From contig PAAT01000171.1 of NCBI GenBank assembly GCA_002698965.1, positions 53,717 to 104,262 of the forward strand: 50,546 bases of DNA, given 5' to 3'. Numbering within the stretch: the first letter of the stretch is position 1; every line of letters starts with the position of its first letter. Source of the stretch: Rhodopirellula sp. GTDB lineage: Bacteria > Planctomycetota > Planctomycetia > Pirellulales > Pirellulaceae. The translations under genes and the position numbers were made by a program. The notes beneath the pieces are model-generated. The model saw only the letters and a list, made by a program, of their open reading frames with translations, did not search any database and was not told the DNA's origin. Positions 34,818 through 43,288 of the stretch are shown here, one piece after another.

Positions 34818-35294
34818 ATGGTAACAGCTTCCGAGAAACAACCGGTTTCCTGTGGCATTCTATTGCTTAGGAAACACAAAGGTCGTAAACAATTCTTGCT
34901 AATGAAACATGCACGCCGTTGGGATCTTCCGAAGGGACATGTCGATCCGGGTGAAACGAAACTCGAGTGCGCGATGCGCGAATTTGAGGAAGAAACAGGT
35001 ATCGATCGCAATGACATTAAGTTGCAGAAAGATTTTCGATTTGAAGAATACTATGAGGTCAAGAATTGGAAAGGTCGTGGTGAAAATGTCACTAAACGAT
35101 TGGTCATTTTTCTGGCAAAGTTAAAAAAAGGTGTTTCCGGAAAGGTCGTTCCGACAGAGCATCTGGATTATCAATGGGTGGACTGGGATCCTCCGCATGA
35201 TATTCAGGAAAAGACGATTAATCCATTGCTCAGTCAGGTGACTGACTTTCAACGTCGTCGAGAGAAGAAGAAGCTAAAAAAAACAGATCGATAG
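34818..35294 (+). CDS. Nudix hydrolase
   Basis: 158 residues from ATG 34818. The Nudix box GHVDPGETKLECAMREFEEETGI is complete, with all catalytic residues. The surrounding sequence (LLRKHKGRKQFLLMKHARRWDLPKG and RPTEHLDYQWVDW-like VPTEHLDYQWVDW) resembles bis(5'-nucleosyl)-tetraphosphatases (MutT/Ap4A type). The C-terminus is highly basic. Likely removes dinucleoside polyphosphates or damaged nucleotides; exact substrate not known. Confidence 0.87.
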   Translation: MVTASEKQPVSCGILLLRKHKGRKQFLLMKHARRWDLPKGHVDPGETKLECAMREFEEETGIDRNDIKLQKDFRFEEYYEVKNWKGRGENVTKRLVIFLAKLKKGVSGKVVPTEHLDYQWVDWDPPHDIQEKTINPLLSQVTDFQRRREKKKLKKTDR

Positions 35295-35317
35295 TTTTAC
35301 TACCCTTGGCGGACTAT

Positions 35318-36352
35318 CTAAGCTACAGCTAAGTGTTCGTCGTCGCTGGCAACAGGCAGCATAATGATGAACTGGGTTCCTACGCCGACAGTACTTTCTA
35401 TTTTGAGGCGACCTTGATGCGAATCAATGATGTTTAGGCAGGAACTGAGACCCAGTCCTGTGCCGCCTTTGCCACTCTCATCCGGTCCGGCTTTTGTGCT
35501 GTAAAAAGGATCAAAGATTCTGGGAAGTTCTTCCTGTGGAATGCCGCACCCTGAATCTCTCACGGTTAGCAGGTTCATGTTTTCCTCAGCATCATGCTCG
35601 AGTTTGACCCAGATTGTGCCACCGATATCCATCGCTTGTCGTGCATTGGTCAACAGATTCAAGAGAACTTGTTGGATTTGATTTCCATTGCATTGAGTTT
35701 CAGGTACGTCTAATAATTCCACTTCCATCGAGATACGGTATTTGTTCATTTCACGTTCTAACAGAACCAGAGCATCATCGATGACTTTACCCAAATCGGT
35801 TGACTCAATGACATCCGAGCGATTGCGAGCCATTCCCAGGACGGCGTTGGTAATCTTGGCAGCACGTTGGCTGGCTGCCAGAATTTTGTCGAAAGCCTTA
35901 TCTCTTGTTTCATCGTCGCGATGACGCATACCCATTTTGGCATAGTTAAGAACGGTCATCAGAATGTTATTGAATTCGTGAGTTGTGGTGCCAACGAGTT
36001 CACCCAAAGCCGTCATTTTTTGAGCTTCAGCGAGCTGTTGTTTGAGCATTGCAATCTGAGTTTGTGAACATGGTCTCTCTTCGGCCGCAGCCTTGTCGTT
36101 TACGACAAGCAGATCTTCCTCCCCCGTCTTATTTTCATTCGACGCCGGTGACTCGACTTCTTCCTTAGCGAAGAGATCGTTATCCAGAAAGTTTGATTCG
36201 CTATGTTCCGATTCGTCCATATAACTACCCGTTATCTTTCCTAATTCCCGCAGTGGTAACTTTGGAACACTCGATTTGTTGTTGGCGGTAAAGTTTACCT
36301 GATTTGCCAAGTACACCTCTCTTTGTCCCGCTTTGCTAATCGCTAACCTCAC
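35318..36352 (-). CDS. Cytoplasmic sensor histidine kinase (NtrB-like core)
   Basis: Kinase without membrane segments. An acidic, poorly structured N-terminal region precedes an HisKA domain with the phospho-acceptor in GTTTHEFNNIL (H125 from GTG 36352). The ATPase domain has QVLLNLLTNARQAM (N box), RDSGCGIP (G1), IFDPFYSTK (F) and GKGGTGLGLS (G2). These give a working kinase. The start is uncertain: GTG 36352 opens the frame, TTG 36310 follows AGAGAGG at good spacing, and ATG 36220 is the next internal start; even the shortest keeps the catalytic core. No response regulator is adjacent, so its partner lies elsewhere. Confidence 0.88.
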   Translation of the reverse strand: MRLAISKAGQREVYLANQVNFTANNKSSVPKLPLRELGKITGSYMDESEHSESNFLDNDLFAKEEVESPASNENKTGEEDLLVVNDKAAAEERPCSQTQIAMLKQQLAEAQKMTALGELVGTTTHEFNNILMTVLNYAKMGMRHRDDETRDKAFDKILAASQRAAKITNAVLGMARNRSDVIESTDLGKVIDDALVLLEREMNKYRISMEVELLDVPETQCNGNQIQQVLLNLLTNARQAMDIGGTIWVKLEHDAEENMNLLTVRDSGCGIPQEELPRIFDPFYSTKAGPDESGKGGTGLGLSSCLNIIDSHQGRLKIESTVGVGTQFIIMLPVASDDEHLAVA

Positions 36353-36434
36353 TTGGTATCAACTTGGTTAGGATGCGGAGCCACCACCCTTTATAAATCG
36401 ACTTATTGGGCTGGGTGACAATAGTGCTAGAACC

Positions 36435-36440
36435 TATAAT
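36435..36440 (+). promoter_or_regulatory. Candidate -10 element for the 84-residue gene
   Basis: Perfect TATAAT 88 bases before the start codon at 36528, in the gap divergent to the kinase gene. There is no good -35 at normal distance (GTGACA at 36415 is 14 bases away, too close). Confidence 0.3.
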
Positions 36441-36468
36441 TCCGCCTGCGATTGGGCACCATGTGTTA

Positions 36469-36500
36469 AAGTTTGCGGCATTGGAAAGACAGGCAAACTT
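36469..36500 (+). repeat. 8-bp inverted repeat in the leader of the 84-residue gene
   Basis: AAGTTTGC (36469-36476) and GCAAACTT (36493-36500), 16-base loop, ending 27 bases before the start codon. A hairpin or an operator are both possible. Confidence 0.35.
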
Positions 36501-36527
36501 GTTAGCTGTATGAAATAGAGGTAACGA

Positions 36528-36782
36528 ATGGAAATTCGACAAATGTTGAGTCTGGCGAAGGAGACAGCCAGAGATCTGGGATTCCATATTCGTCAGGATC
36601 TTCTTCGCGACCAACACGGTGGAATGTGTGAATTTGGAGGAAAGAGGTGGATTATTCTGGATGTGAGTCAGAATTCAATGGAACAACTCCATGCCATTGG
36701 TAATGCGTTGAGATTTCTTGACAGTCTGGATTCGAACCAGATCCCAGTTGCATTAAGACACGTTTGGAAACCTTATCTCTAG
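36528..36782 (+). CDS. Small protein of unknown function, 84 residues
   Basis: 84 residues, soluble. AGAGG lies 6 bases before ATG 36528, a good ribosome site. The sequence contains RDQHGGMCEFGGKRWIILD, a Gly/Cys turn and a strand, and MEQLHAIGNALRFLDSLDS, an amphipathic helix. I associate such GG-C-E-x-GG-K-x-I-x-LD short proteins with planctomycete genomes but cannot name a function. It is divergent from the kinase gene and converges on the lipoprotein gene that ends at 36806. Confidence 0.65.
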   Translation: MEIRQMLSLAKETARDLGFHIRQDLLRDQHGGMCEFGGKRWIILDVSQNSMEQLHAIGNALRFLDSLDSNQIPVALRHVWKPYL

Positions 36783-36805
36783 CTGACAGCCTGATTGAAT
36801 TAGGG

Positions 36806-37543
36806 TCAGTTTCCCAGAGAAGGGAATCGGATAGGTCCCAGCGAGTTGGGATTCGCTTCGGCTTGCGGCGGACCACCTACCGGAGCAGAGGCTTCGGACA
36901 TCCGTTGCTGCAAATCATTTAGGATGAGTTGTTCTAAAGCCGTATCTCGGCCTGCAGGCATCCAACCAAGCGTTTCGGTGGTGACGATTCCCCGATCTCT
37001 TGGGCGGGAGTGTGTTGCACTATGCCGAAGCGTTGCCCCGCCCACGGTGGCGTATTCAGGTTGAGCTAAATCTTCTTGTAGCTTATGAACCACCACCTCA
37101 ATTCTGAATCCTTCGCGAGATGGGCGCACATGGACTTCGGCCTGTCGTCGAATGGTTTGAAGTGTAGCGTAAAGCTGATCGAAACCAGCCGCATTGTCTT
37201 TTCGCCAGGGTTCTAGCATCGTGGCGGCGTCAGCATGTGCCGTTTGTAAGTAGCCCTCTGTTAACGTATTCCCAACGAGTTGAATTTGCTCTTCGTGGCG
37301 AATAACAAAGTAGTCTTCCATCGTATCGACCAGAATGTTCCAGAGTAGGTTGCGGTCGCGTAAGGGGACCACCATGGGGTTTTCGAGTTTGGGTAGTTCC
37401 GCTTCCTCGAGAACGTAATTCTCTTCGATTTCGGGACCATCATCGCCCCAACTCCAAACACGCGAACTAATACACCCCGGAAGTGTCATTCCGGCTAGAA
37501 CGGTTAATATAAGTAGGTAATGGCTGTTCTGATCTGTGCGCAC
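36806..37543 (-). CDS. Lipoprotein of unknown function
   Basis: 245 residues from GTG 37543. The signal peptide ends in the lipobox LPGC (C24). The mature part has an acidic stretch, a helix pair and a beta segment (AEVHVRPSREGFRIEVVVHKL), and a Pro/Ala-rich tail. No recognised domain. A role in the outer envelope is likely from the lipid anchor. The gene is divergent from the VIT-VWA gene; two inverted repeats lie between them. Confidence 0.7.
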   Translation of the reverse strand: MRTDQNSHYLLILTVLAGMTLPGCISSRVWSWGDDGPEIEENYVLEEAELPKLENPMVVPLRDRNLLWNILVDTMEDYFVIRHEEQIQLVGNTLTEGYLQTAHADAATMLEPWRKDNAAGFDQLYATLQTIRRQAEVHVRPSREGFRIEVVVHKLQEDLAQPEYATVGGATLRHSATHSRPRDRGIVTTETLGWMPAGRDTALEQLILNDLQQRMSEASAPVGGPPQAEANPNSLGPIRFPSLGN

Positions 37544-37582
37544 GTTGGTGTTCGCCTGAAGAGGGTTCTATTGAGCCGGAAG

Positions 37583-37601
37583 TTTGTCAAATTGTGACAA
37601 A
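37583..37601. promoter_or_regulatory. Dyad TTTGTCA-N5-TGACAAA (operator candidate)
   Basis: A perfect 7-5-7 inverted repeat in the 215-base gap between the divergent lipoprotein and VIT-VWA genes, 40 bases from the lipoprotein start. Confidence 0.4.
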
Positions 37602-37615
37602 TATGGCAAGTCCGT

Positions 37616-37632
37616 ATTCTTTTCGAAAGAAT
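37616..37632. promoter_or_regulatory. Dyad ATTCTTT-TCG-AAAGAAT (operator candidate)
   Basis: A perfect 7-3-7 inverted repeat 15 bases to the right of the first dyad. Its AT-rich arms and short centre suit a repressor or activator dimer; alternatively a weak hairpin. Confidence 0.35.
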
Positions 37633-37758
37633 GTTTCAGAAATCCTAAACATTGGGGAACTTCTGCAGTTCAAATGGTATCCAAAGTGAAGAAGGGGTCG
37701 GCGTAGGTAGAATCCGTGTAGGTGGTGCGTCCCAGAAACTTAAGCCAGGGAGAGAACG

Positions 37759-40095
37759 ATGAAACCTTTACAGACGAATCCATCACAATTTGGCAAGCCG
37801 TCACTGGGTATGTCGTTGTTGGCACTTTTGCTAGTGAGCCTGTCTGTTGGTGGGCTGCCAGCTGTTTTTGGACAAGGGGCTTTGATTGATTTCCGCGACC
37901 GTCCGTCCAGACCGCACATCGTCAATGCTGGGCAGGCATTGCATTCTTATCGAGTGACGTCACTCACGGTAGATGCCGTCCTAGAAGGCCAGGTTGCCCA
38001 AGTACAGATTTCTCAGGAATTCCAAAATACCTCTCATCGAACCATCGAGGCTAGCTTCGTGTTCCCGATTCCTCAAGATGTGGCAATTGAACGTCTCACC
38101 TTGATGGTTGACGACAAAGAGTACGAAGCGAAGCTATTGCCTCGTGAAGAGGCTCGTAGTATTTACGAAGGATATATTCGTCGAAATCAGGATCCGGCCT
38201 TACTTGAATGGCTGGGATCTGGAATGTTCCGTACAAGTGTATTCCCGATACCACCAGGCCAAAGACGTATGGTGACGATTCGATATTCGCAGCTATGCCG
38301 TCAATACAGGGGGCTCACAGAATGGAACTTACCGTTACGTAATGCTCAGTATACGTCCAAGACCCTGCAAGGTTTGAAGGTAAATCTGGTGATCAAATCG
38401 GAGCAGGACATTAAGAGTGTTTATAGTCCCACACATACTTTGGGAGTCCAACGTCCATCGGACAATCTGGCTCGAGTCAATCTGGATCTCAGCAATATTA
38501 TTCCGTCTTCAGATTTACAGGTTTTCTATGACGTTGAGAGCCAGTCGTTAGGAGCGAGTGTCATTAGTTACCGGCCGGATGAAAAAGAAGAGGGTTATTT
38601 TCTGATGTTGGTTTCACCCAGGGTAGAACACAAGAAGGAAGAAACGATTCGCAAAAAAGTGGTTTTCGTCATTGACCGTAGCGGAAGTATGGTCGGCAAG
38701 TCGATGCAACAGGCGAAAGAAGCAACTAAGTTTGTTGTCAATCACCTCAATGATGGGGACCTGTTTAATATTGTCGCCTACGATGCTGAGATTGAAGCAT
38801 TCGAGCCAGAACTCCAAACATTCAATAATACCTCGCGGTTGAAGGCAATGAATTTTATTGAAGGGTTATTTGCCGGGGGAAGTACGAATATTGACGGCGC
38901 GTTATCCACGGCTTTAGACTTCCTTCAAGAAGAGCATCTTCCGGGCTACGTGGTGTTTCTGACCGATGGTAAGCCGACACGGGGGGAGACGGTAATTTCC
39001 AAGATTGTGGAAAATATGAAGCAAGCCAATACCAGTCGAAACAGGATTTGTTGTTTCGGGGTTGGTTACAACGTGAACAGTTTGTTGTTGGATAAACTCG
39101 CCCGAGAAGGGTTTGGACAAAGTGTTTATGTCAGTCCAGAGGAAGACATCGAAGAGAAAGTGTCTCATTTTTACTCTCGTATATCCTCTCCGGTGATGAC
39201 GAATATCTCAATCGATCTTGATCTGGATACAGACAGAAATGTTCAGTCTAAAGTACTGAATCGCGTATATCCGGAGAAGGTATATGATGTTTTTGCTGGA
39301 GATCAGATGGTTTTGGTTGGTCGTTATCGTCATTCCGGTCCGGCGAAAGTCATGGTTCGGGGGGAGGTGAATGGCGAGAAAGTAAAAATGGCGTTTCCGA
39401 CGGAGCTTGTGAAAAAATCTAAAGGATCTAAGTATGCCTTCGTAGAGAAATTGTGGGCTGTACGCCGTGTGGGGGAAATTATCGACCAGATTGACCTGTA
39501 TGGCCAAAACGGGGAATTGATGGATGAGATGATACATCTTTCCAGAAAGCACGGCATCCTGACACCATATACGGCCTATCTAGCAGACGAAAATAGTGAC
39601 GTACGTGACCTGGACCAGGCTCGTCGACGAGTGAGTGACCGGTTGCAGGGGCTAGAACAGCAGTCGGGGGAAGCCGGATTCAGACAAAGAGTGATGAAAT
39701 CAGCTTTGCAGTCGGCCGGTAGCATGGGCGGCCTGTCCGGTGAACGTTCTCCTACTGCCAATGAAGCAACTGACACTGCTTTACCGGCTCTCAATATTCC
39801 CGGACAGTCAGCCCATGCTAACGGGACCGTTCGTTTCAAACGCCCCAATATGGAAAAAGCTGAAGAGGTTCGTAACCTACGACAGATAGGGAGTAAATCT
39901 TTCTATCGAGAAAACCAGGTCTGGGTAGATTCTCTTGCCACCGAGGCGCAGGTTGCTCAGGCGTTGAAGGTAAAACGATTCAGCAAACAATACTTCGACC
40001 TGGTAGCCCGCTTTGGTAAAGATCTGGGATCGGTTCTGCGACTGGAAGGTAAAACACTGATTGTTCTGGATGGTAATTCCTACCTGTTCGATTAA
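37759..40095 (+). CDS. Exported VIT and VWA domain protein
   Basis: 778 residues. ATG 37759 follows AGGGAGAG at proper spacing. The signal sequence is LGMSLLALLLVSLSVGGLPAVFGQ. A VIT domain (about 50-200) contains YRVTSLTVDAVLEGQVAQV and PLPREEARSIYEGYI-like LLPREEARSIYEGYI. A vWA domain follows with an intact metal site D306-R-S-G-S in VFVIDRSGSMVGKS and the VFLTDGKPT strand. The C-terminal 250 residues are helical with a hydrophobic end. VIT-VWA proteins are thought to bind other envelope proteins; substrates unknown. Confidence 0.9.
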   Translation: MKPLQTNPSQFGKPSLGMSLLALLLVSLSVGGLPAVFGQGALIDFRDRPSRPHIVNAGQALHSYRVTSLTVDAVLEGQVAQVQISQEFQNTSHRTIEASFVFPIPQDVAIERLTLMVDDKEYEAKLLPREEARSIYEGYIRRNQDPALLEWLGSGMFRTSVFPIPPGQRRMVTIRYSQLCRQYRGLTEWNLPLRNAQYTSKTLQGLKVNLVIKSEQDIKSVYSPTHTLGVQRPSDNLARVNLDLSNIIPSSDLQVFYDVESQSLGASVISYRPDEKEEGYFLMLVSPRVEHKKEETIRKKVVFVIDRSGSMVGKSMQQAKEATKFVVNHLNDGDLFNIVAYDAEIEAFEPELQTFNNTSRLKAMNFIEGLFAGGSTNIDGALSTALDFLQEEHLPGYVVFLTDGKPTRGETVISKIVENMKQANTSRNRICCFGVGYNVNSLLLDKLAREGFGQSVYVSPEEDIEEKVSHFYSRISSPVMTNISIDLDLDTDRNVQSKVLNRVYPEKVYDVFAGDQMVLVGRYRHSGPAKVMVRGEVNGEKVKMAFPTELVKKSKGSKYAFVEKLWAVRRVGEIIDQIDLYGQNGELMDEMIHLSRKHGILTPYTAYLADENSDVRDLDQARRRVSDRLQGLEQQSGEAGFRQRVMKSALQSAGSMGGLSGERSPTANEATDTALPALNIPGQSAHANGTVRFKRPNMEKAEEVRNLRQIGSKSFYRENQVWVDSLATEAQVAQALKVKRFSKQYFDLVARFGKDLGSVLRLEGKTLIVLDGNSYLFD

Positions 40096-40104
40096 ATGGG
40101 GCGA

Positions 40105-40722
40105 CTAAGTTTCTTTGAGATAAAGCCCCTGAGTCTTGATGTATTGTTCGACTCCACGAGGGATTTGGAAGCGGATGGACTGCTGTAAGGCAATCCGTCG
40201 CCGGATCTCTGAACTGCTTAAGTCCATCGCGGGCATCTTTATCTGAGCGTCAGTGACTTGCTTCAGATATTGGTTATCGACCAAAGGACTCAGCACACTC
40301 AGATCCGGTGCCGGGTTGCCAGCACGGGATACGATGGCCAGGGTTGCGAGTTCGCAAATTCGCCGGGGATTTTTCCACTGTGGGAAATCGGCCAGAGAGT
40401 CTGCTCCCATGAGAAAGAAAAACTCGTGCTCCGAATATTCTTCAGAGAGTGTTTCGAGTGTTTCGTATGTGTAGCTGACTCCCCCGCGTTTCCATTCAAT
40501 TTCATCAATTGAAAAACCAGGATGACCGGCAATCGCCAGGGTTAACATGTCACGTCGTTGGGCATTCGTCGCCTGACCGCCTGATTTTTTAAAGGGGCTG
40601 ATGTCCGTGGGAATGAACCAGACTTCGTCCAATTCACATTGTTCACGCCCAAATTCGGCCAGCAATAAGTGACCGTAATGAACGGGGTCAAAACTGCCGC
40701 CAATGATTCCGATACGTGCCAT
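40105..40722 (-). CDS. nadD: Nicotinate-nucleotide adenylyltransferase
   Basis: Forms deamido-NAD from nicotinate mononucleotide and ATP. 205 residues, normal length. GIIGGSFDPVHYGHLLLAE holds the HxGH motif. MGADSLADFPQWKNPRRI and the closing DLSSSEIRRRI match the NadD family. It converges on the VIT-VWA gene 9 bases away. Confidence 0.95.
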   Translation of the reverse strand: MARIGIIGGSFDPVHYGHLLLAEFGREQCELDEVWFIPTDISPFKKSGGQATNAQRRDMLTLAIAGHPGFSIDEIEWKRGGVSYTYETLETLSEEYSEHEFFFLMGADSLADFPQWKNPRRICELATLAIVSRAGNPAPDLSVLSPLVDNQYLKQVTDAQIKMPAMDLSSSEIRRRIALQQSIRFQIPRGVEQYIKTQGLYLKET

Positions 40723-40889
40723 GTCTATTCCGATAAGAGTAAAATATCTATCTCGTACTTTGAGTGTATCACCTGATGACGGGCGGACCTAGAGTCCCGA
40801 CGGACACCCTTGTTTAATGGTTAGGCACAGCGGCGCTCCTGCTGTAGACTATCTTGTAACTCGAAGACTCTGACACGGATGTTTGGTGA

Positions 40890-43220
40890 ATGGATCGGCA
40901 GCAGGGATTATTTGACGACGACACGTTTGATATGTCGGAAGGGCCTGCGCCATGGGAACGGGATGCCGCTCAGGATCGCTCGCTGGCAACGGTTGTATTT
41001 TCGGAAGTTCCTTGGGGTCCCTTTGATTATCTGATTCCCGACAACTTAAAAGTGGAAGTGCAGGTTGGTCGCCGGGTGGAGGTTCCGTTAGGACGTGGAA
41101 ACCGAAAGGTCATTGGGTATTGTGTTGGAATTCGGCATGAAACAGGCCGGGATACGTCTGGTTACAAATTAAAAACAGTGACTGCAGTGTTGGACAAGAC
41201 AACTCTGATTTCGGCTCATATGCTCGAGTTGACTCATTGGATGTCTGACTATTATCTGGCTCGTCCCGGGCAGGTCTTGGAAGCTCTGATTCCTGCTGGA
41301 GTGAGAAGTCTGGCCGGGACGCGCGCGGTGAAATTCTATTCGCTCAATTCGACCAATCTGGCGATAGGGGATACTGAAAAGCTGCCAGCCAAACAGCAAC
41401 GGATTGTGGAAGTGTTACGTGGTCAGGAAGTGTGGCTTACCGGGGATCAGATTTGTAAGCAGGTTGGCTGTACGCAAGCTCCCCTTAAGAGCCTGATGAA
41501 CAAGGGATTACTGCAAGTTGAAAAGCGTCGAATCTATAAGCACCATATTCAACAGGAAGTACTGGAAAGAGAGCAGGCTTTGACTCTCAATCCAGCGCAG
41601 CATCGCGCCTTGGAGTCCATTACTTCCGCGGTCAAGCAGAATCAACATAAGACAATTCTTGTCCACGGGATTACGGGCAGTGGCAAGACGGAGGTTTACA
41701 TTCAGGCAATTGAAGAAGTGATCAGTTATGGCCGGCAGGCTATCGTGCTGGTACCTGAGATTTCATTGACACCACAAACGAGACAGCGGTTTCGCTCGCG
41801 ATTCGATAGTGTTGCTGTACTGCACAGTCATTTGAGTGACGCTGAACGACATTGGCATTGGCAGCAAATTGCCAATGGAGAAGTGCAAGTGATTGTGGGT
41901 GCTCGGAGTGCCATTTTTGCACCAACTCCTCGACTTGGACTGATAGTGTTAGATGAGGAACATGAAACTTCGTTTAAGCAGGAAACGACACCGCGTTACC
42001 ACGCGCGTGATGTAGCCGTCAAACGTTCTCAGCTCCAAAACGTTCCATTAGTGTTAGGCTCGGCGACACCTGCTCTTGAAACCTGGCATAAAGCCAAGAC
42101 AGGGGAATATGAATTGGTGTCGATGCCAGAGCGTGTGATGAATCGCCCATTGCCGGCAGTTGCCACGGTTGATTTGAGGCACGAGGGGCGAAGTAAACAA
42201 AGCTTCGGCTCGATTAGCCGGCAGTTGAATACGGCGATGCAGCAGACGCTGAACAATGATGGTCAGGTAATTCTTTTGCTTAACCGCCGAGGTTACTCAA
42301 CTAATATTCAATGTCCAGCCTGTGGATTCGTCTTAGAGTGTCCGCAGTGTGAAATTTCGCTGACTCACCATCGTTATGGCATAAGTGGGCAGCGGCGGGA
42401 GTTGGCGATTTGTCATTATTGTGATTACCAAACGGCGGCTCCCAAGCACTGCCCGGATTGTGCTGGAGATGCGATTCGCTTCGGTGGTTTGGGCACACAA
42501 CGGTTAGAAGAAGAAGTAAAGTCCAGATTTCCAGATGTGCCTGTCTTGAGAATGGATTCAGATACGATGCAACGTCCGAATTCGCATGAGCAGGCGTTGA
42601 ATCGTTTTCGAAGTGGAGAGGTTAAGATCCTGGTTGGTACTCAGATGATCGCCAAAGGGTTGGATTTTCCTAACGTTACGCTGGTTGGCGTTATCAATGC
42701 TGACACGGCACTGCACTTTCCGGACTTCCGTGCGGGAGAAAGGACATTCCAGCTAGTGACGCAGGTTGCAGGGCGAACAGGGCGTGGCGAAATGGAAGGA
42801 CGGGTCTTGGTACAGACTTACACGCCTGAACACTTGGCAATTCAGGCGGCGACGAAACATGAATACGAGATGTTTGCTGATCGCGAGTTGCCGGGACGTG
42901 AGCAGTTTGGATATCCACCATTTACAAAAATGATTCGTCTGATCATTCGTGGCCCCGATGAATCAGCAACGATGGCACATGCAGGTAAGCTGGTAGAACA
43001 GTGTAGAGAGGTATTAGGGGAACGACAGAGTGAAGTACGAATTCTGGGACCCGCTCCGGCACCGATCGCTAAACTGCGAGATCGATATAGAATCCATGTC
43101 CTGCTGATGGGGACTGCAGGAGACTTGTTGAGAAATGTGGTTAGGCAGGTCTATGACGAGTCGAAGCCGGTGGAGGGGATTCAATGGGTGGTGGATGTAG
43201 ATCCGCTGAGTCTTCTGTAG
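40890..43220 (+). CDS. priA: Primosomal replication protein N' (helicase)
   Basis: 776 residues. Restarts stalled replication forks. Walker A is HGITGSGKTEVY, the DExx box is DEEH (LDEEHETSFKQ), and the helicase C half contains LGTQRLEEEVKSRFPD and VAGRTGRGEMEGRV. The zinc-binding insert has CPACGFVLECPQC and CHYC..CPDC. The N-terminal 50 residues carry an acidic extension (GLFDDDTFDMSEGPAP) before the PriA start. recG follows 68 bases downstream on the same strand: two fork-rescue helicases in tandem. Confidence 0.96.
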   Translation: MDRQQGLFDDDTFDMSEGPAPWERDAAQDRSLATVVFSEVPWGPFDYLIPDNLKVEVQVGRRVEVPLGRGNRKVIGYCVGIRHETGRDTSGYKLKTVTAVLDKTTLISAHMLELTHWMSDYYLARPGQVLEALIPAGVRSLAGTRAVKFYSLNSTNLAIGDTEKLPAKQQRIVEVLRGQEVWLTGDQICKQVGCTQAPLKSLMNKGLLQVEKRRIYKHHIQQEVLEREQALTLNPAQHRALESITSAVKQNQHKTILVHGITGSGKTEVYIQAIEEVISYGRQAIVLVPEISLTPQTRQRFRSRFDSVAVLHSHLSDAERHWHWQQIANGEVQVIVGARSAIFAPTPRLGLIVLDEEHETSFKQETTPRYHARDVAVKRSQLQNVPLVLGSATPALETWHKAKTGEYELVSMPERVMNRPLPAVATVDLRHEGRSKQSFGSISRQLNTAMQQTLNNDGQVILLLNRRGYSTNIQCPACGFVLECPQCEISLTHHRYGISGQRRELAICHYCDYQTAAPKHCPDCAGDAIRFGGLGTQRLEEEVKSRFPDVPVLRMDSDTMQRPNSHEQALNRFRSGEVKILVGTQMIAKGLDFPNVTLVGVINADTALHFPDFRAGERTFQLVTQVAGRTGRGEMEGRVLVQTYTPEHLAIQAATKHEYEMFADRELPGREQFGYPPFTKMIRLIIRGPDESATMAHAGKLVEQCREVLGERQSEVRILGPAPAPIAKLRDRYRIHVLLMGTAGDLLRNVVRQVYDESKPVEGIQWVVDVDPLSLL

Positions 43221-43288
43221 ATGTCTGGAGATGTCAGACTCGTTCGTTTTTTTAGATCAGATTCACGAGTACCGGTAGAATACAGAGT

